Positions 34,176-45,189 of a DNA stretch of 64,000 nt are shown piece by piece. The position numbers were made by a program, and so were the translations under genes. The stretch is taken from positions 10,558,501-10,622,500 of the forward strand of contig OX327701.1 of the NCBI GenBank assembly GCA_946807835.1, written 5' to 3'. Source of the DNA: Ailanthus altissimus. Its lineage: Eukaryota; Streptophyta; Magnoliopsida; Sapindales; Simaroubaceae. The first letter of the stretch is position 1. Every line of letters starts with the position of its first letter. Below the pieces are notes generated by a model. That model was not told where the DNA came from, searched no databases, and was given only the letters and a program-made list of their open reading frames with translations.

Positions 34176-34299
34176 TAGGCATGATACCATGAAGAGTTCT
34201 CTTATGAGGACAACACCAAGAAGGTATCTTGTATGGAACCACACCATAAAGGCTTCTTTATAAGGACAATGCCATAGAGGCATCTTACATGGGAACCAT
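34176..34299 (+). repeat. ~29-bp degenerate tandem repeat
   Basis: Four imperfect units: GGCATGATACCATGAAGAG..., GGACAACACCAAGAAGGTATC..., AACCACACCATAAAGGCTTC..., GGACAATGCCATAGAGGCATC.... A fifth unit resumes after the family-X insertion at 43552 (ACCACTTCATAAAGG). The array is therefore older than that insertion. Confidence 0.65.
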
Positions 34300-34374
34300 T
34301 ATTGAAATTGGTGCTTATGTGCCATTCTAATATTGCATACATATTAATTATTAATATTTATACAGTTTAGATAT

Positions 34375-35109
34375 TGTAAGAATATTGATTAAAACTCATC
34401 GGAATATGATTTGGGGATTAAGCCAAGTGCGTAGGGTGCACACGGATCGAAGATGGACGCGAAAGGAGGCAAAAAATGAAGAAGGGCGCACCAAGCGCCA
34501 GCACCGCGGTGACCAGGCGTGGGCGCCGCGGCGCCCAGAACAGAACCTGAGCATCGCGACTCCAAGAGACCAGCGCCGCAGCGCTCAACAAATGCGCGCT
34601 AGTGCCGCGGCGATGAGAGCCCAGCGCCGCAGCGCTGGAGACGGGAACAGTATCCCGAAATAAGAAAACTTCCTTATTTCGTCTCCCACTCATTTTAGGA
34701 CTCCCTAATACGACTCCCACACGTATAGGGTAAACCTAGGTCATCCCAAAGCCTATATAAAGGCTATTAATTGGCTTGTAAACACATCTTTGTGATCAAC
34801 TAAATCTTGATAATCTTTGTGATAAATAAGAGATCTTAGTGGTTCTTTGTGAGAGAAAATCCCTAGAGTGAGAGAGAGAGTTTTCTTTGTGATCTTTCTT
34901 GTAAAAGGCATACTTTGTGAGTGCCTTATGATTTATAATAAGAGAAGAGTGTGATCTTGATCCGCCGTGGATGTAGGCAAGTTGCCGAACCACGTAATTT
35001 TTTGTGTGTTTTTCTTCTACCCCTTTCTCTATTTATTTCTTAGTAACTTGTTCTACATTATTATATTGCTTGGGTGAATTTTTCTTGTTTGTGTGCTTCC
35101 GCTTTAACA
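34375..35109 (+). mobile_element. Copia 5' LTR
   Basis: 735 bp, TGTAAGAATATT...TTTAACA. It contains a GC-rich palindrome cluster at 34490-34640, unlike the AT-rich remainder, and a TATATAAAGG box at about 34753-34762 that is the likely promoter. Confidence 0.9.
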
Positions 35110-35112
35110 AAC

Positions 35113-35124
35113 TGGTATCAGAGC
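35113..35124 (+). promoter_or_regulatory. Copia primer-binding site
   Basis: TGGTATCAGAGC, complementary to the 3' end of initiator tRNA-Met, three bases after the LTR. Confidence 0.9.
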
Positions 35125-35141
35125 TTTGGTTCTAAATAGAC

Positions 35142-35897
35142 ATAGCCACACCCAAGTATGAGGTAGAGAAATTCAACGGTACGAATGACTTTAATATGTG
35201 GAAGATGAAGGTTAGGGCGTTATTGGCGAGCCAAAAGCTTGGTTCGGCATTAGAGGAGACTGCAGCTCCATCTAGTGATGAAGAGAAGACGCTAGAGTCA
35301 TCTAGAGCAGAAGCAGAAAGAAGGGACATTCAAGAAAGAGCTCATAGCACAATCGTTCTGTCATTGAGCGATGAAGTACTAAGGGAAGTAGCAGGTGAGA
35401 TGACTGCAATAGGTCTTTGGAAGAAGCTTAACTCTCTTTATATGAGGAAATCATTGGCCAACAGATTACATATAAAGAAGAAGCTGTATCAGCTGTCCAT
35501 GTCAGAGGGGACGTCGATGAAAGATCATATAGACACCTTCAATAAGATCATTCTTGATCCTGGGTCTATCAACATCAAGATAGAAGATGAAGATAGAGCA
35601 ATTATCCTGCTGAGTTCACTCCCCAAGAGCTATGAGAGTTTTGTTGATACGCTACTCTATGGCAGAGAAAGTTTAACGATGAGTGATGTGAAATCATCAT
35701 TAAACTCAAAGTTATTAGGAAAGTAGACCGAGGGCAATGCAGAAAGTCTATCTGTAAGAGGAAGGCCCTCATATAGAGATGGGAAGAAAAAAGGCTCAAG
35801 GTCAAAGTCTAGGACTCTTAGGAAGTGCTATTGCTGCAAGAAAGATGGGCACTTTATAAAGGACTATCCTGAGAAGAAAGCACAGGATAAGAAGAAA
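35142..35897 (+). pseudogene. Copia gag
   Basis: Begins at ATA (35142-35144) where an ATG is expected before ATPKYEVEKFNGTNDFNMWK, so the start codon is lost. The frame is open to a TAG at 35724-35726, then continues in the same frame. A zinc knuckle at 35826-35868 reads C-x2-C-x4-H-x4-Y, so its last cysteine has become tyrosine (TGT to TAT). Three single-base lesions thus disable an otherwise readable Gag. In function it would coat the retrotransposon RNA. Confidence 0.85.
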
Positions 35898-37704
35898 GTG
35901 GACGCTGCGCTTGCCTATGTTGATAGCTATGACAGCGCAGAGACACTCGTCGCTACTGATGGTAAGAACTTTGACCAATGGGTTCTTGATTCTGGTTGTA
36001 CTTTTCACATGTGCCTGCACAAGTCCTGGTTTACAAATTTCCAGTCCATTAGTAGTGGTAAGGTCTTAATGGGTAATGACATTGTATGTCAGATGATGGG
36101 AATTGGTAGTGTTAAGCTTAGGTTGCATGATGGGCGAGTGAGAGAGTTGACAGATGTTAGGTATGTTCCTGACTTGAAGAAAAACTTGATCTCACTGGGG
36201 ATTTTAGACCAGAATGGGTGTTCCATCAGGATCGGCGGAGGGATTTTAAGAGTTTTGAAAGGTTCCATGGTGGTAATGAGAGGAGAGAAGCGCAAAGATG
36301 TTTATGTGCTTAAGGGTGAAGTCATGAGTGGGTCTACACTATTCTTTATAGATGATGAGAGTATGCAAACCAAGTTGTGGCATCTTAGACTGGCACACCT
36401 AGGCGAGAGAAACCTAAAGGAGTTATATAGTTAAAAGGCGTTTAGTGAGGATAAGTTCCAACCCTTAGAGTTTTGTGAGCATTGTGTATTTGGGAAAGCA
36501 CATAGAGTGAGGTTCAGTACCGGAGAGCACAAGACTAAGAGGACTTTGACTACATACACTCGGATCTTTGGGGACCAGCTCAGACAGCTACTCATAGTGG
36601 TGCCAGGTATTTTCTCAGTTTGATTGATGACTATTCGAGGAAACTGTGGGTCTATGTGTTGAAGAGCAAGGATCAAGCCTTTGAAGTATTCAAGACTTGG
36701 AAGGTTCTTGTTGAAAATCAGACTGGTAAAAGGGTAAAGAGGCTTAGGACTGACAACGGCCTCGAGTTTTGCAACAGAGAGTTTGATGGGTTTTGTGCCA
36801 AGCATGGGATTGCAAGGCATAGAACGGTAAGATCAACACCGCAGCAGAATGGGGTAGCTGAGAGGATGAACAAGACCCTACTTGAAAGGGTTAGATGCAT
36901 GCTTACCAATGCGAAGATGTCCAAGATATTATGGAGAGAAGCTGTAGTGACTGCAGCTTACTTGTTAATAGAAGTCCCTCCTCAGCAATTGACTTTAAGA
37001 CGTTAGAAGCAAAATGGTCTGGCAATCCTCCAAAGCATGACCACCTCAGAATATTTGGTTGCCCTAACTTTGTACATGTTAAGGAGGGGAAGTTGGAACC
37101 TAGAGCTATCAAAGGGGTATTCATAGGATATCCTGAAGGAGTAAAAGGATACAAGGTATGGTGTAAAGACTTAACACCACCAAGGAGTATCATAAGCCGT
37201 GATGAAACGTTCGATGAGATGACGATGCTGAAAACCTCCCAAGAAGATGAGAAAAAAGAACCTGTGTCCAAGGAAGACTCAGCACCTGAGTCAATAGAAG
37301 TTGAAGTAGAGCCTGAACATAGATCTGGTATGCCCCCAGATCAACACTTCAACAAGGAGATCCTTGAAGATGAACCAAGAACACCGGCGAGTTCCTCCAA
37401 GTCCACCCAAAAGAAGACTAGAACTCCTAAGTTAGAACTTGAAAAGTACCAGCTTGCTAGAGACAGGCTAAGGAGAACGATTAACCCACCAGTCAGGTAT
37501 GTACAAGCAGACTTAGTTGCTCATGCTTTTAATTCTGCTTACACTCTTGAATATGATGAGCCTAGGACATATGGTGAGGCTATGAAGAGTGAAAACAAAA
37601 AAGAATGGCAGCAGGCCATGGAAGAAGAAATTTGTTCTCTTAGGAAGAACAATACCTGGAAGTTGGTAGAGAGATCTCAAAAGAAGCTAGTCTGGTGCAA
37701 GTAG
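35898..37704 (+). pseudogene. Copia protease and integrase
   Basis: Protease: WVLDSGCTFHM with the catalytic DSG near 35985. Gag-pre-integrase: LWHLRLAHLGERNLKEL, ending in a stop at 36432-36434. Integrase core: DYIHSDLWGP in the +frame near 36555, TDNGLEFC near 36750 and QQNGVAERMN near 36850 carry the D-D-E residues. The C-terminal GKLEPRAIKGVFIGYPEGVK lies near 37090. Frameshifts occur near 36545 and 36970. A TAG at 37702-37704 falls in the W-V-x-K start of RT. Confidence 0.88.
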
Positions 37705-38109
37705 GTATATAAGGTGAAGGAGGGGATACTGGGGATTGAGCCTACAAGATTCAAGGCTAGGTTAGTAGTACAAGGTTTTACTCAGAGAGAAGGAGTCGAT
37801 TTTCATGAGATATTCTCTCCAGTTGTCAAGCAAACATCTATTAGGATTTTGTTAGCCATGTGTGCAAACTTTGATTTACATCTAGAGCAGATGGATGTAA
37901 AGACAACTTTTCTACATGGAGAGCTTGAAGAAACGATATACATGGCACAGCTGCAAGGGTTCGAGGAGCCTGAAAAAGAAGATCATGCTTGTTTGATAAA
38001 GAAGTCATTGTACGAATAAAGCAATTACCTAGACAGTGGTATGGGAGATTTGATGAGTTTATGATGGCTTGTGGTTTTAGTAGGAGCAAGTATGACGAAT
38101 GCGTGTACT
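37705..38109 (+). pseudogene. Copia RT, N-terminal part
   Basis: Shows VYKVKEG, ARLVVQGFTQREGVDFHEIF and QMDVKTTFLHGELEETIYM, the standard copia RT blocks. A frameshift at about 38018 follows LYE, after which QLPRQWYGRFDEFM continues in the next frame. Interrupted at 38109 in the middle of the domain by a solo LTR; the target codons continue at 39480. Confidence 0.88.
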
Positions 38110-39474
38110 TGATAAGGCGTAATTGTATAAACTATTTTATCTTCCTAACTTGATATTTGTTCAATTTATCTCAATAATTGGGCTATTTATGCGTATTAAT
38201 GTTGTTTTATAGGTTGAAGCATTATCGGAGCAAAAATACCGGAAAACGGACGCAAATCGGAGCATTAGAGATAAAAATACGAAAGGAGGCACTGTTTGCT
38301 ACAGTAACACTGTAGCTACAGTACTGCTACAGCAACAGTGCAGCGCCGCAGCGCTGGATTTCAGCGCCGCGGCGCCAATTGCAGAAAGTGAGCGCCGCGG
38401 CATTGAATCGCAGCGCCGCGGCGCTGAATTCTGGGCACTTCTTTGGGGCATTTTTGTCCTCTTTTTGCAACCCTACCTATATAAACACCCATTGTTTAGC
38501 CAAAGAAAGAGGAGGAGCAAAAGGGGCAGTTGAGAGCACGAAAATAAACACTTCATTTGGGTCTTGGAAGCAAGAATCAACAACAAGAGGCAAAAATCAA
38601 GGGGAAGAAGAAGAATTTCTGCATTTTGGAGGAAGAACATCACCATTGCATCAAGGGAAATTTCTTATTCTCTTCAAATTCGTATTTGTTGTTGATTCCA
38701 ACATGTATAATGATGTTGTTAGATGCTCTAAACTTATATTTTCAATTATGAACTAAGTTTTATTGCTAGGATTACAATGTGAACTCAATATGTAGCTTGG
38801 ATTGATTATTTTCCCTTATTTATCATATTGGTATGGAATTGTTCAATTTATTCTATGCTAAATGCTTCTAATTACATGAAAATGTATTAGATTGATTAGG
38901 GAACCTTAATGAACTTGACAAAGGAAATTTTGTGTTGGCCATGGATAAATTGATGTATGATCATGGTGTAAAAGCATGAGTTTCATATGAGATAGACATA
39001 TACTCATAGGCATATATGACCATTTAGAGAATTTGAACTTAATGAATCTTATTTCAATTTGATTATCATAGACATATAGATAGTTAATTGAATGAGATAT
39101 ACTCACTTGACCTGCAAAAGAGGCTTGTGAGGATATTAGAGTTCTTGGTTGACATTCATATTGATAGTTCTAAGGGGAGTAGTTGGATTCAAGTGAAGTA
39201 TTGAGGGATTATTGTAATCCTAGGCATCTGAGTATTTGTGCTATCACAATTGTTCTCCTTGCTCAATTCTTGTAATTATTATTATTTCTTGTTTAGTTAG
39301 TTTAGATATTAAAACCATTAAATTGCCAATAGCTTTAATAAGAATAGGAGAACATAATTTTAGTACTTAGCAAGTAATAACAATTCCCCGTGGGATCGAC
39401 ACTCTACTTATCACTTTATTACTTGTTGCGATACGTGCACTTGCGTTAGTTTGTGTTATAGAAATCACACAACA
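38110..39474 (+). mobile_element. Gypsy-type solo LTR inside copia RT
   Basis: TGATAAGGCGTAATTG...CACACAACA, 1365 bp, flanked by perfect GTACT duplications (38105-38109 and 39475-39479). The RT frame resumes exactly after one copy of the duplication. Contains GC-rich palindromes at 38341-38435 and a TATATAAA box at about 38478. The 3' end has a TTATTACTTGTT-type block shared with LTRs at 48439 and 45197 and, in part, 25853 and 32108. No internal region, so a full element once inserted here and recombined to one LTR. Confidence 0.93.
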
Positions 39475-39479
39475 GTACT

Positions 39480-40461
39480 TCAAGAACATTAGTTGTGGGA
39501 TGATGTATTTACTTCTATACGTCGATGATATGTTGATCGCATGCAAGAACATGAAAGAAATACAAAAACTCAAGAAGCAGTTGAGTGGCGAGTTTGAAAT
39601 GAAGAATTTGGGAGCAGCGAAGAGAATTTTGGGTATGGATATTGTGAAGGAAAGAAGAGATGTTATCTTCTTGTCCCAACAGCGATATATAGTCAAAATT
39701 TTGGAGAAGTTTGGTATGTCAAACGCGAAGGCTGTCTCTCTTTTGGCCATACATTTTAGACTTTCAGCAGCACAGTCGACATCCGAGAGGAGAAACTGCA
39801 AATGAGCAAAGTACCATATGCAAGCGCTGTGGGGAGCATCATGTATGCAATGGTTTGCACAAGATCAGACATAGCACAAGCTTTGAGTGTAGTGAGTAGA
39901 TACATGGCGAATCCGGGAAAAAATCACTGGCTTGCAGTAAAGTAGATTCTGAGATATCTCAAAGGAACATCAAATCATGGGTTAATGTATAAGAGGGATG
40001 AGGACAGCAATGAAATGGTAAGAGGGTATGTAGACTCAGATTATGCAAGTGATCTTGACAAGAGAAGATCGTTGACGGGCTACGTATTCACAGTGTTTGG
40101 GTGTAGTGTGTGTTGGCGATCAGTTTTACAACACGTGGTTGCACTATCTACCATAGAGGCAGAGTACATAGCTGTTGGTGAAGCTATCAAGGAGGTCGTG
40201 TGGTTAAAAGGCATATGCACAGAGGTATTGGCTAGTGAAGATGTGAACACCGGTGTGTATTGTGATAGCCAGAGTGCCATACACCTAAGCAAGCATCAAG
40301 TGTTCCATGAGAGGTTGAAACACATTGATGTGAGGCTCCATTACATTCGTCCTATGCAAGGACTTAACCGGAGTCACTACTTTGTGAGGGTGACCGAAGA
40401 TGCGAAAATGAGAGATCGAGTTACTTTGTGGATGATTTTGAATCAAGGAGGGGATTTGTAA
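39480..40461 (+). pseudogene. Copia RT C-terminal part and RNase H
   Basis: Opens with the catalytic YVDD block (LLLYVDDMLIACKNMKEIQK) near 39510-39560, then FEMKNLGAAKRILGMDI. After a frameshift near 39800 and a stop near 39944, RNase H follows: GYVDSDYASDLDKRRSLTGY, ALSTIEAEYIA, CDSQSAIHL and the HIDVRLHYI block. The stop of pol is at 40459-40461, inside the 3' LTR start, which is usual for compact copia elements. Confidence 0.9.
40444..40456 (+). promoter_or_regulatory. Copia polypurine tract
   Basis: CAAGGAGGGGATT immediately before the 3' LTR TGTAAG at 40457; it primes plus-strand synthesis. Confidence 0.85.
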
Positions 40462-41046
40462 GAATATTGATTAAAAATCATTGGAATATGATTTAGGGAT
40501 CAAGCCAAGTGCGTAGGGTGCACACGGATTAAAGACGGATGTGAAAGGAGGGGCAAAACGAAGAAGAGAGCACCAGGGTCCAGCGCCGCGGCGACCAGGC
40601 GTGGGCGCCGCCGCGCCCAGAACAGAACTTGAGAGCCGCGGTAATAGGAGGCTAGCGTCGCAGCGCTCAGCAAATACTCGTCAGCGCCGCGGCAACGAAA
40701 GCCCAGCGCCACAGCGCTGGAGATGGGAATAGTATCCCAAAATAAGGAAACTTCCTTATTTCGTCTCCTACTCGTTTTAGGACTCCCTAATAAGACTCCC
40801 TAGAGTTAAAGAGAGAGTTTTCTTTGTGATGTTTCTTGTAAAAGGCATACTTTGTGAGTGCCTTATGATTCATAATAAGAGAAGAGTGCGATTTTGATCC
40901 GCTGTGGACGTAGGCAAGTTGCCGAACCACGTAATTCTTTGTGTGTTCTTCTTCTACCCTTTTCTCTATTTATTATTTAGTAACTTGTTCTGCATTATTA
41001 TATTGCTTGGGTGAATTTTGCTTGTTTGTGTGCTTCTGCTTCAATA
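40457..41046 (+). mobile_element. Copia 3' LTR with 145-bp deletion
   Basis: 590 bp against 735 bp for the 5' LTR. The missing segment lies between GACTCCC (about 40800) and TAGAGT, and in the 5' LTR covers roughly 34710-34860. It includes the TATATAAAGG box. The last bases read AATA where the 5' LTR has AACA. The GC-rich cluster is kept at 40570-40722. Confidence 0.9.
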
Positions 41047-43556
41047 GATATAATCGTTAATATTAAATATATATGATACAATGCTTGTAATGTTATAGAT
41101 ATTATATGATCTAAAAGAGTTTAGATCTAGTTTAAAGAAGTTTAGATCAGGGTTAAGAGTTAACAACATTAAGAGTTATAAATACTAAGAGTTAGCACTG
41201 CTAAGAGTTAGCAAGTTATAAAAGTCAACGATATCTACAGAGTTAGAGCCTTGTCTGTAATAAGACAAAGACTTAAGGGTATACTGGTAATGATATAGTT
41301 ACAAAGAGTTGCAATAGGTACTAGAAAATGTCATTATGCAAGTACGTTCTCAAACACTATATTCTTGATATATTTTCATTAATGCGAGTCTGTTAGTGAA
41401 TCCTTTTATATATATCAGTATATGTCTAGTTCTGTAGTGTACATGATTGTTCTTAGTTGACTATGAGTTTAGAGCTCGTATAGGCATACGGGTATTCAGT
41501 CAGGACTGGATACTAAACAGACTCATGAGGACCTCCAATAGACATCCTATAAAGCCATCAATAGAGGGTCTTCTCTTGTTAAGTAGTATTTGTAGTCTTT
41601 TGACCTGAGTGCCATGATGGACTTGTGAGTGATCCACTATACTTTGATTTCACGCATGTTAATGACCCTTTATAGTGTGACCACTGGATGTAGTTGGGTA
41701 TGGTCCCATGCTCATGGAGTCCAATGTGTATAGATATAGGATCTGTCAGCTCATATGGGTGAGTTGTATATCCTGATGCTCTGAAATTGTATTTCAAAAA
41801 CTCTTATGGCCATAAGTATTTAACCCTAAAAAAGAGTTTTTCGTAGGGTTCAACAATATCGCAAAAGTGTTTATGTATATTGTTTATCAAAATACGAATC
41901 TTGAGATAAGTTCATGGATGAGCACATAGAGATTTGACGGTGGTGATCTATGTCTCCACTCTTCTAGGATATAGGTGACAAAAGGATTATACGAATATGT
42001 TATGACCTCAGCTTATATGGTTCAATGCGCTGATTTGTAATATTCGCGACGTGTGCGTGGGGCATCGATCACGGACTCATAAAATAATTCCATTTGAAAA
42101 ATAGAGCGTAGACCTAGAGAGTCCCACAATATGAAGTATACTCATTGTGCACTAGGGTAGCGTATATGATTGAATAGTTCAATTATGTAAATTTCAACAA
42201 ACTGGGATATTTATTTTTGGTTCCCTCAAGATTGTCACATGTCAAGACTTAAGTACATTAATTGGTTAATAATAGTTGTTGACCAATGAGATGATAACAC
42301 GTGGTATATATTAGGCCATTCATTGTTTGACTTTGAAATTACCAAAATATCTTTACTTGTCGGATAAGCAATGTATATTAAATAAATAAAAATTATTTTT
42401 GTTTTATTTAATTTTTTATAAAGTCAAGCAAACATTATATTATTGAATGACACATGCTTATTTGTTATTAAATAAATAAAAGAAAGAAAAAACACAAAGA
42501 CATGGTGTAGTAAGGCCTAATGTTTTTGACTAATGAAGGAAAATTGTTGAAATGAAAAATAAAATTTTCATTTACACCAAAACATGGCTAGCCATTGTTT
42601 TTCAACAAGACAACAAATTTTTTTTTCAAGCAATAAAGTCAAAAAATGCTTTTATATTTAAATTAGCACATGTTTCTTAATTGATTAATGAAAGGAAAAA
42701 TAAAATGCAATATACCATGGCTTGGTAGAGCCGTGGGATGTCTTGAGAAAGAAAGATATTGCTTTAAAATAAAAAAGTTTAGTTTTCATTTGGCAAATAT
42801 TCCATTTGGCCATGTCTTGCCCATTTTACGTGGAGCCTTGTGTTGTTGACAAAGTGAGGGAACATTTGTATAAATTGAAAAAGGTTTTCATTTTATGCTT
42901 GCTTTTGGTTTGGCATTCTAAGTTAAGAGAAAGAGATAGATGATGTTTGGAGAATGAGAGTAATAGTTGCTCTTAAGGAGACTTTTTTTTCTTCTTCTTC
43001 TTCTTCATATACCATGGCCACCCACGACTAAGTAAATTGGAAAAAAAATCTTATTTTATTGAAGATTTGAATAAAATAATATTTTATTGGAAATTATTTT
43101 CAAGTGTTGTGCAAGAGTTACATACTCAAAACATCATTTCCAATTTTCTTGAAACAAATGTAATTAGTTAAAGCGTTTAACTAATGACTAAATCTTAAAA
43201 GAGTTTAAGCAATGGTTAAAGAGTTAACCATTTGATGTTTAAGAGTTAAACACTATTGCTAGAAATTGGAGTTGCTATTTTAGCGATCCAAGCCCACCCC
43301 AGTTGGATCCTAAAATTGTCGACGAAGGTGCTTTATGGTGGACTCCAATTTTGTAATTTTTAAAGGCTTAACAAGTGATTCTCGATCCTTAATTTCATTA
43401 AAGTAATGATGCTTAAATTTTAAATGTGTTTATTGCATTAGAAAATTAGATTTTGAATTCCACTGCACTTAATTTATGTGTGTGATGCGTAAATTGTATT
43501 GTAATGAATACACACCACATGTATGTACCCTAGAAAATTAGCACACTTTCAACCAC

Positions 43557-44217
43557 TTCATAAAGGTTTCCATAAATATTGGGGCATCCATAGAACAATA
43601 TAGCTATCTTTCATATGTTACACACTCTGAAGGCCTCTATACAAGCTTTCACATACAAAGTCTTTGATACGGTGCAAGATTCCATGCTGTAGTTAGTATA
43701 GGATGTTATTTGGGAGTCATTCCTATGTGAATGTTCTGGCCTTAACGTGGACTTCCATACAACTTGCTTGGTACGAGTGCTTCCATGTGAATTATATCCA
43801 AGACAATACGGGCTTCATACTTTTTAGTATGACATCTCTTTTAGATATAGTTTTAAGTGAGGATACAACCTCGTGTTAGCCTTTTGCTTCTTTTCAAAGT
43901 GAGAGTTGACATCTCATTATTGGGTGCTACACTGAGGGAGTTTTGGATCCTAATGTTAGTTTTCCACATTTTATATGGTCTCGTAAGAGGCATTCTACTT
44001 GGCTAAAGAACCAAGGCTTAGTTATCCACTTTGTGAGTGGGTACCTTATTTGGGTACGGTTTCAAAGCAAGGGTTTCGACCATCTATTTTGTGAGTAAGC
44101 ATCTTGCTTACGTACTTTGCCAAGGAAAGGGTTTTAGCCTTCCAATTTGTGAGTGGGCATCCCATGTGTTCAGTCTATACATGGGGTATGAGGTGTTTTA
44201 GTAACCACTTATAGAAT
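43557..44217 (+). repeat. Degenerate tandem sequence
   Basis: Continuation of the sequence interrupted at 34300. From about 44025 to 44165 a ~60-bp unit recurs three times: TTTGTGAGTGGGTACC, TTTGTGAGTAAGCATC and TTTGTGAGTGGGCATC, each preceded by a CCA-rich stretch and followed by a GGTTT or GTTTT block. No gene is recognised. Confidence 0.5.
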
Positions 44218-45187
44218 TATTGGCTTTTAAGTTACACAAATTAATATTTTAATGATAAAAAATCTAATATTAATTTTAATACACCAGTCTATTAGGCATT
44301 GAAGGTTTTAAGTATATAGGAGAATAATTTTATGAGCAAGTGAAGTACTCATGTCAATTTAAGAATTTCAAGACTTTAATAAATTAAAAGTCTTTTTGGA
44401 AATTATACTAGCACTTCATGAGACTGAATGTATGTAGAAACGTAATGTTATTAGAAAGATAATTGTCTCATCTTTCCAAAAATTTGACGGACGTCAATTC
44501 GGAGTTGTTTACGAAAAGTTATGACTGAATCATTCAAGCATGCACAACATAAAAATTAATAGCGGTTGTGCAGTTTTCCAAGCCAGCTGAATCAGTTCTA
44601 TATTGTTTTGCAATTTTATCACAGTTAGAAATGAGCTCCAATAGCTATTTTTCTCACTTATTTATAAATACCTTATTTAAGAAAGCTCAAACACATCTAG
44701 ATATTACACTTCAAATCCTTGAGCCATCGTTGTACTAAAACCTTTATATTATCTCATTTGAGAGTTTAAATCATTTTTATTTGTTTCAGTCCTTGTATTT
44801 GATTTACTCAAATATTTGTAGGGAACATTTTGAGAAGGATAACACATTCATTGTAAAGGTTATATTAGTACCATAGAAACTAATTTATTACAAAGATTTT
44901 TTAACACCTTGGAAGTCAAATATATTCATTCTTGGCCTTAGTTTAAGGCAAGTTAAGTGAAATCCTCAAAGCAAGTTGCTTGAGGTGTGGACATAAGTCA
45001 TGTGGAGGGTTGAACTATGCAAACATCCACGTGCAATTCTCTTTATCCTTTATTCTCTGATTTATTGCAATGATTTTTTTGTTGAATTTGCCTATATGTT
45101 AGTAATTGCATAAAGCATTCATTTTAGAGCATAATTTTCTAAATACCAAATTCAACCCTCTTCTTGAGTTGCCTCCCTCTTTTTTCA
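44218..45187 (+). mobile_element. SIRE-like 5' LTR
   Basis: 970 bp. Starts TATTGGCTTTTAAGTTACAC, matching TGTTGACTTTTTAGTCATAC at 50578, and ends CTCTTTTTTCA directly before TTTGGTATC. A TTTATAAATACC box at about 44660 is the likely promoter. Confidence 0.8.
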
Positions 45188-45189
45188 TT

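Larger units (their letters stand above)
34375..41046 (+). mobile_element. Tnt1-like copia element
   Basis: A complete but dead Ty1/copia element with 5-bp duplications GATAT at 34370-34374 and 41047-41051. Order: 5' LTR, tRNA-Met-type PBS, gag, protease, integrase, RT, RNase H, PPT, 3' LTR. That protease-integrase-RT order defines copia, and Gag resembles the Tnt1/Tork lineage. Coding is broken by at least two in-frame stops, at least four frameshifts and a 1365-bp solo LTR inside RT. Confidence 0.93.
34300..43551 (+). mobile_element. Family-X solo LTR, copy 3, split by copia
   Basis: The first 75 bp (34300-34374, TATTGAAATTGGTGC, decayed TGTTGGAGCTGGTGC) and the rest (41052-43551) flank a complete copia insertion. 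Flanks are ACCAT (34295-34299) and ACCAC (43552-43556), 4 of 5 matching. Its own length is about 2.57 kb. Colinear matches with copies 1 and 2 include the GACCTGAGTGCCA and GTGCACTRGG blocks. No coding region. Confidence 0.75.

Noticed and set aside
34418..34720. 100-codon minus-strand frame and overlapping 92-codon plus-strand frame
   Set aside because: Both are caused by the GC-rich palindrome cluster in the copia 5' LTR; the same happens in the 3' LTR at 40500-40732.
36431..36820. 129-codon minus-strand frame and other minus frames over 35132-37271
   Set aside because: These are antisense shadows of the copia protease-integrase coding region, whose plus-strand motifs are clear.
38379..38756. 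125-codon open frame inside the solo LTR
   Set aside because: It begins in the GC-rich repeat cluster and runs through the LTR leader; no homology to known proteins is apparent and related LTRs do not keep it open.
39367..39801. 144-codon minus-strand open frame
   Set aside because: Antisense to the copia RT YVDD region and crossing the solo-LTR boundary, so it cannot be an evolved gene.
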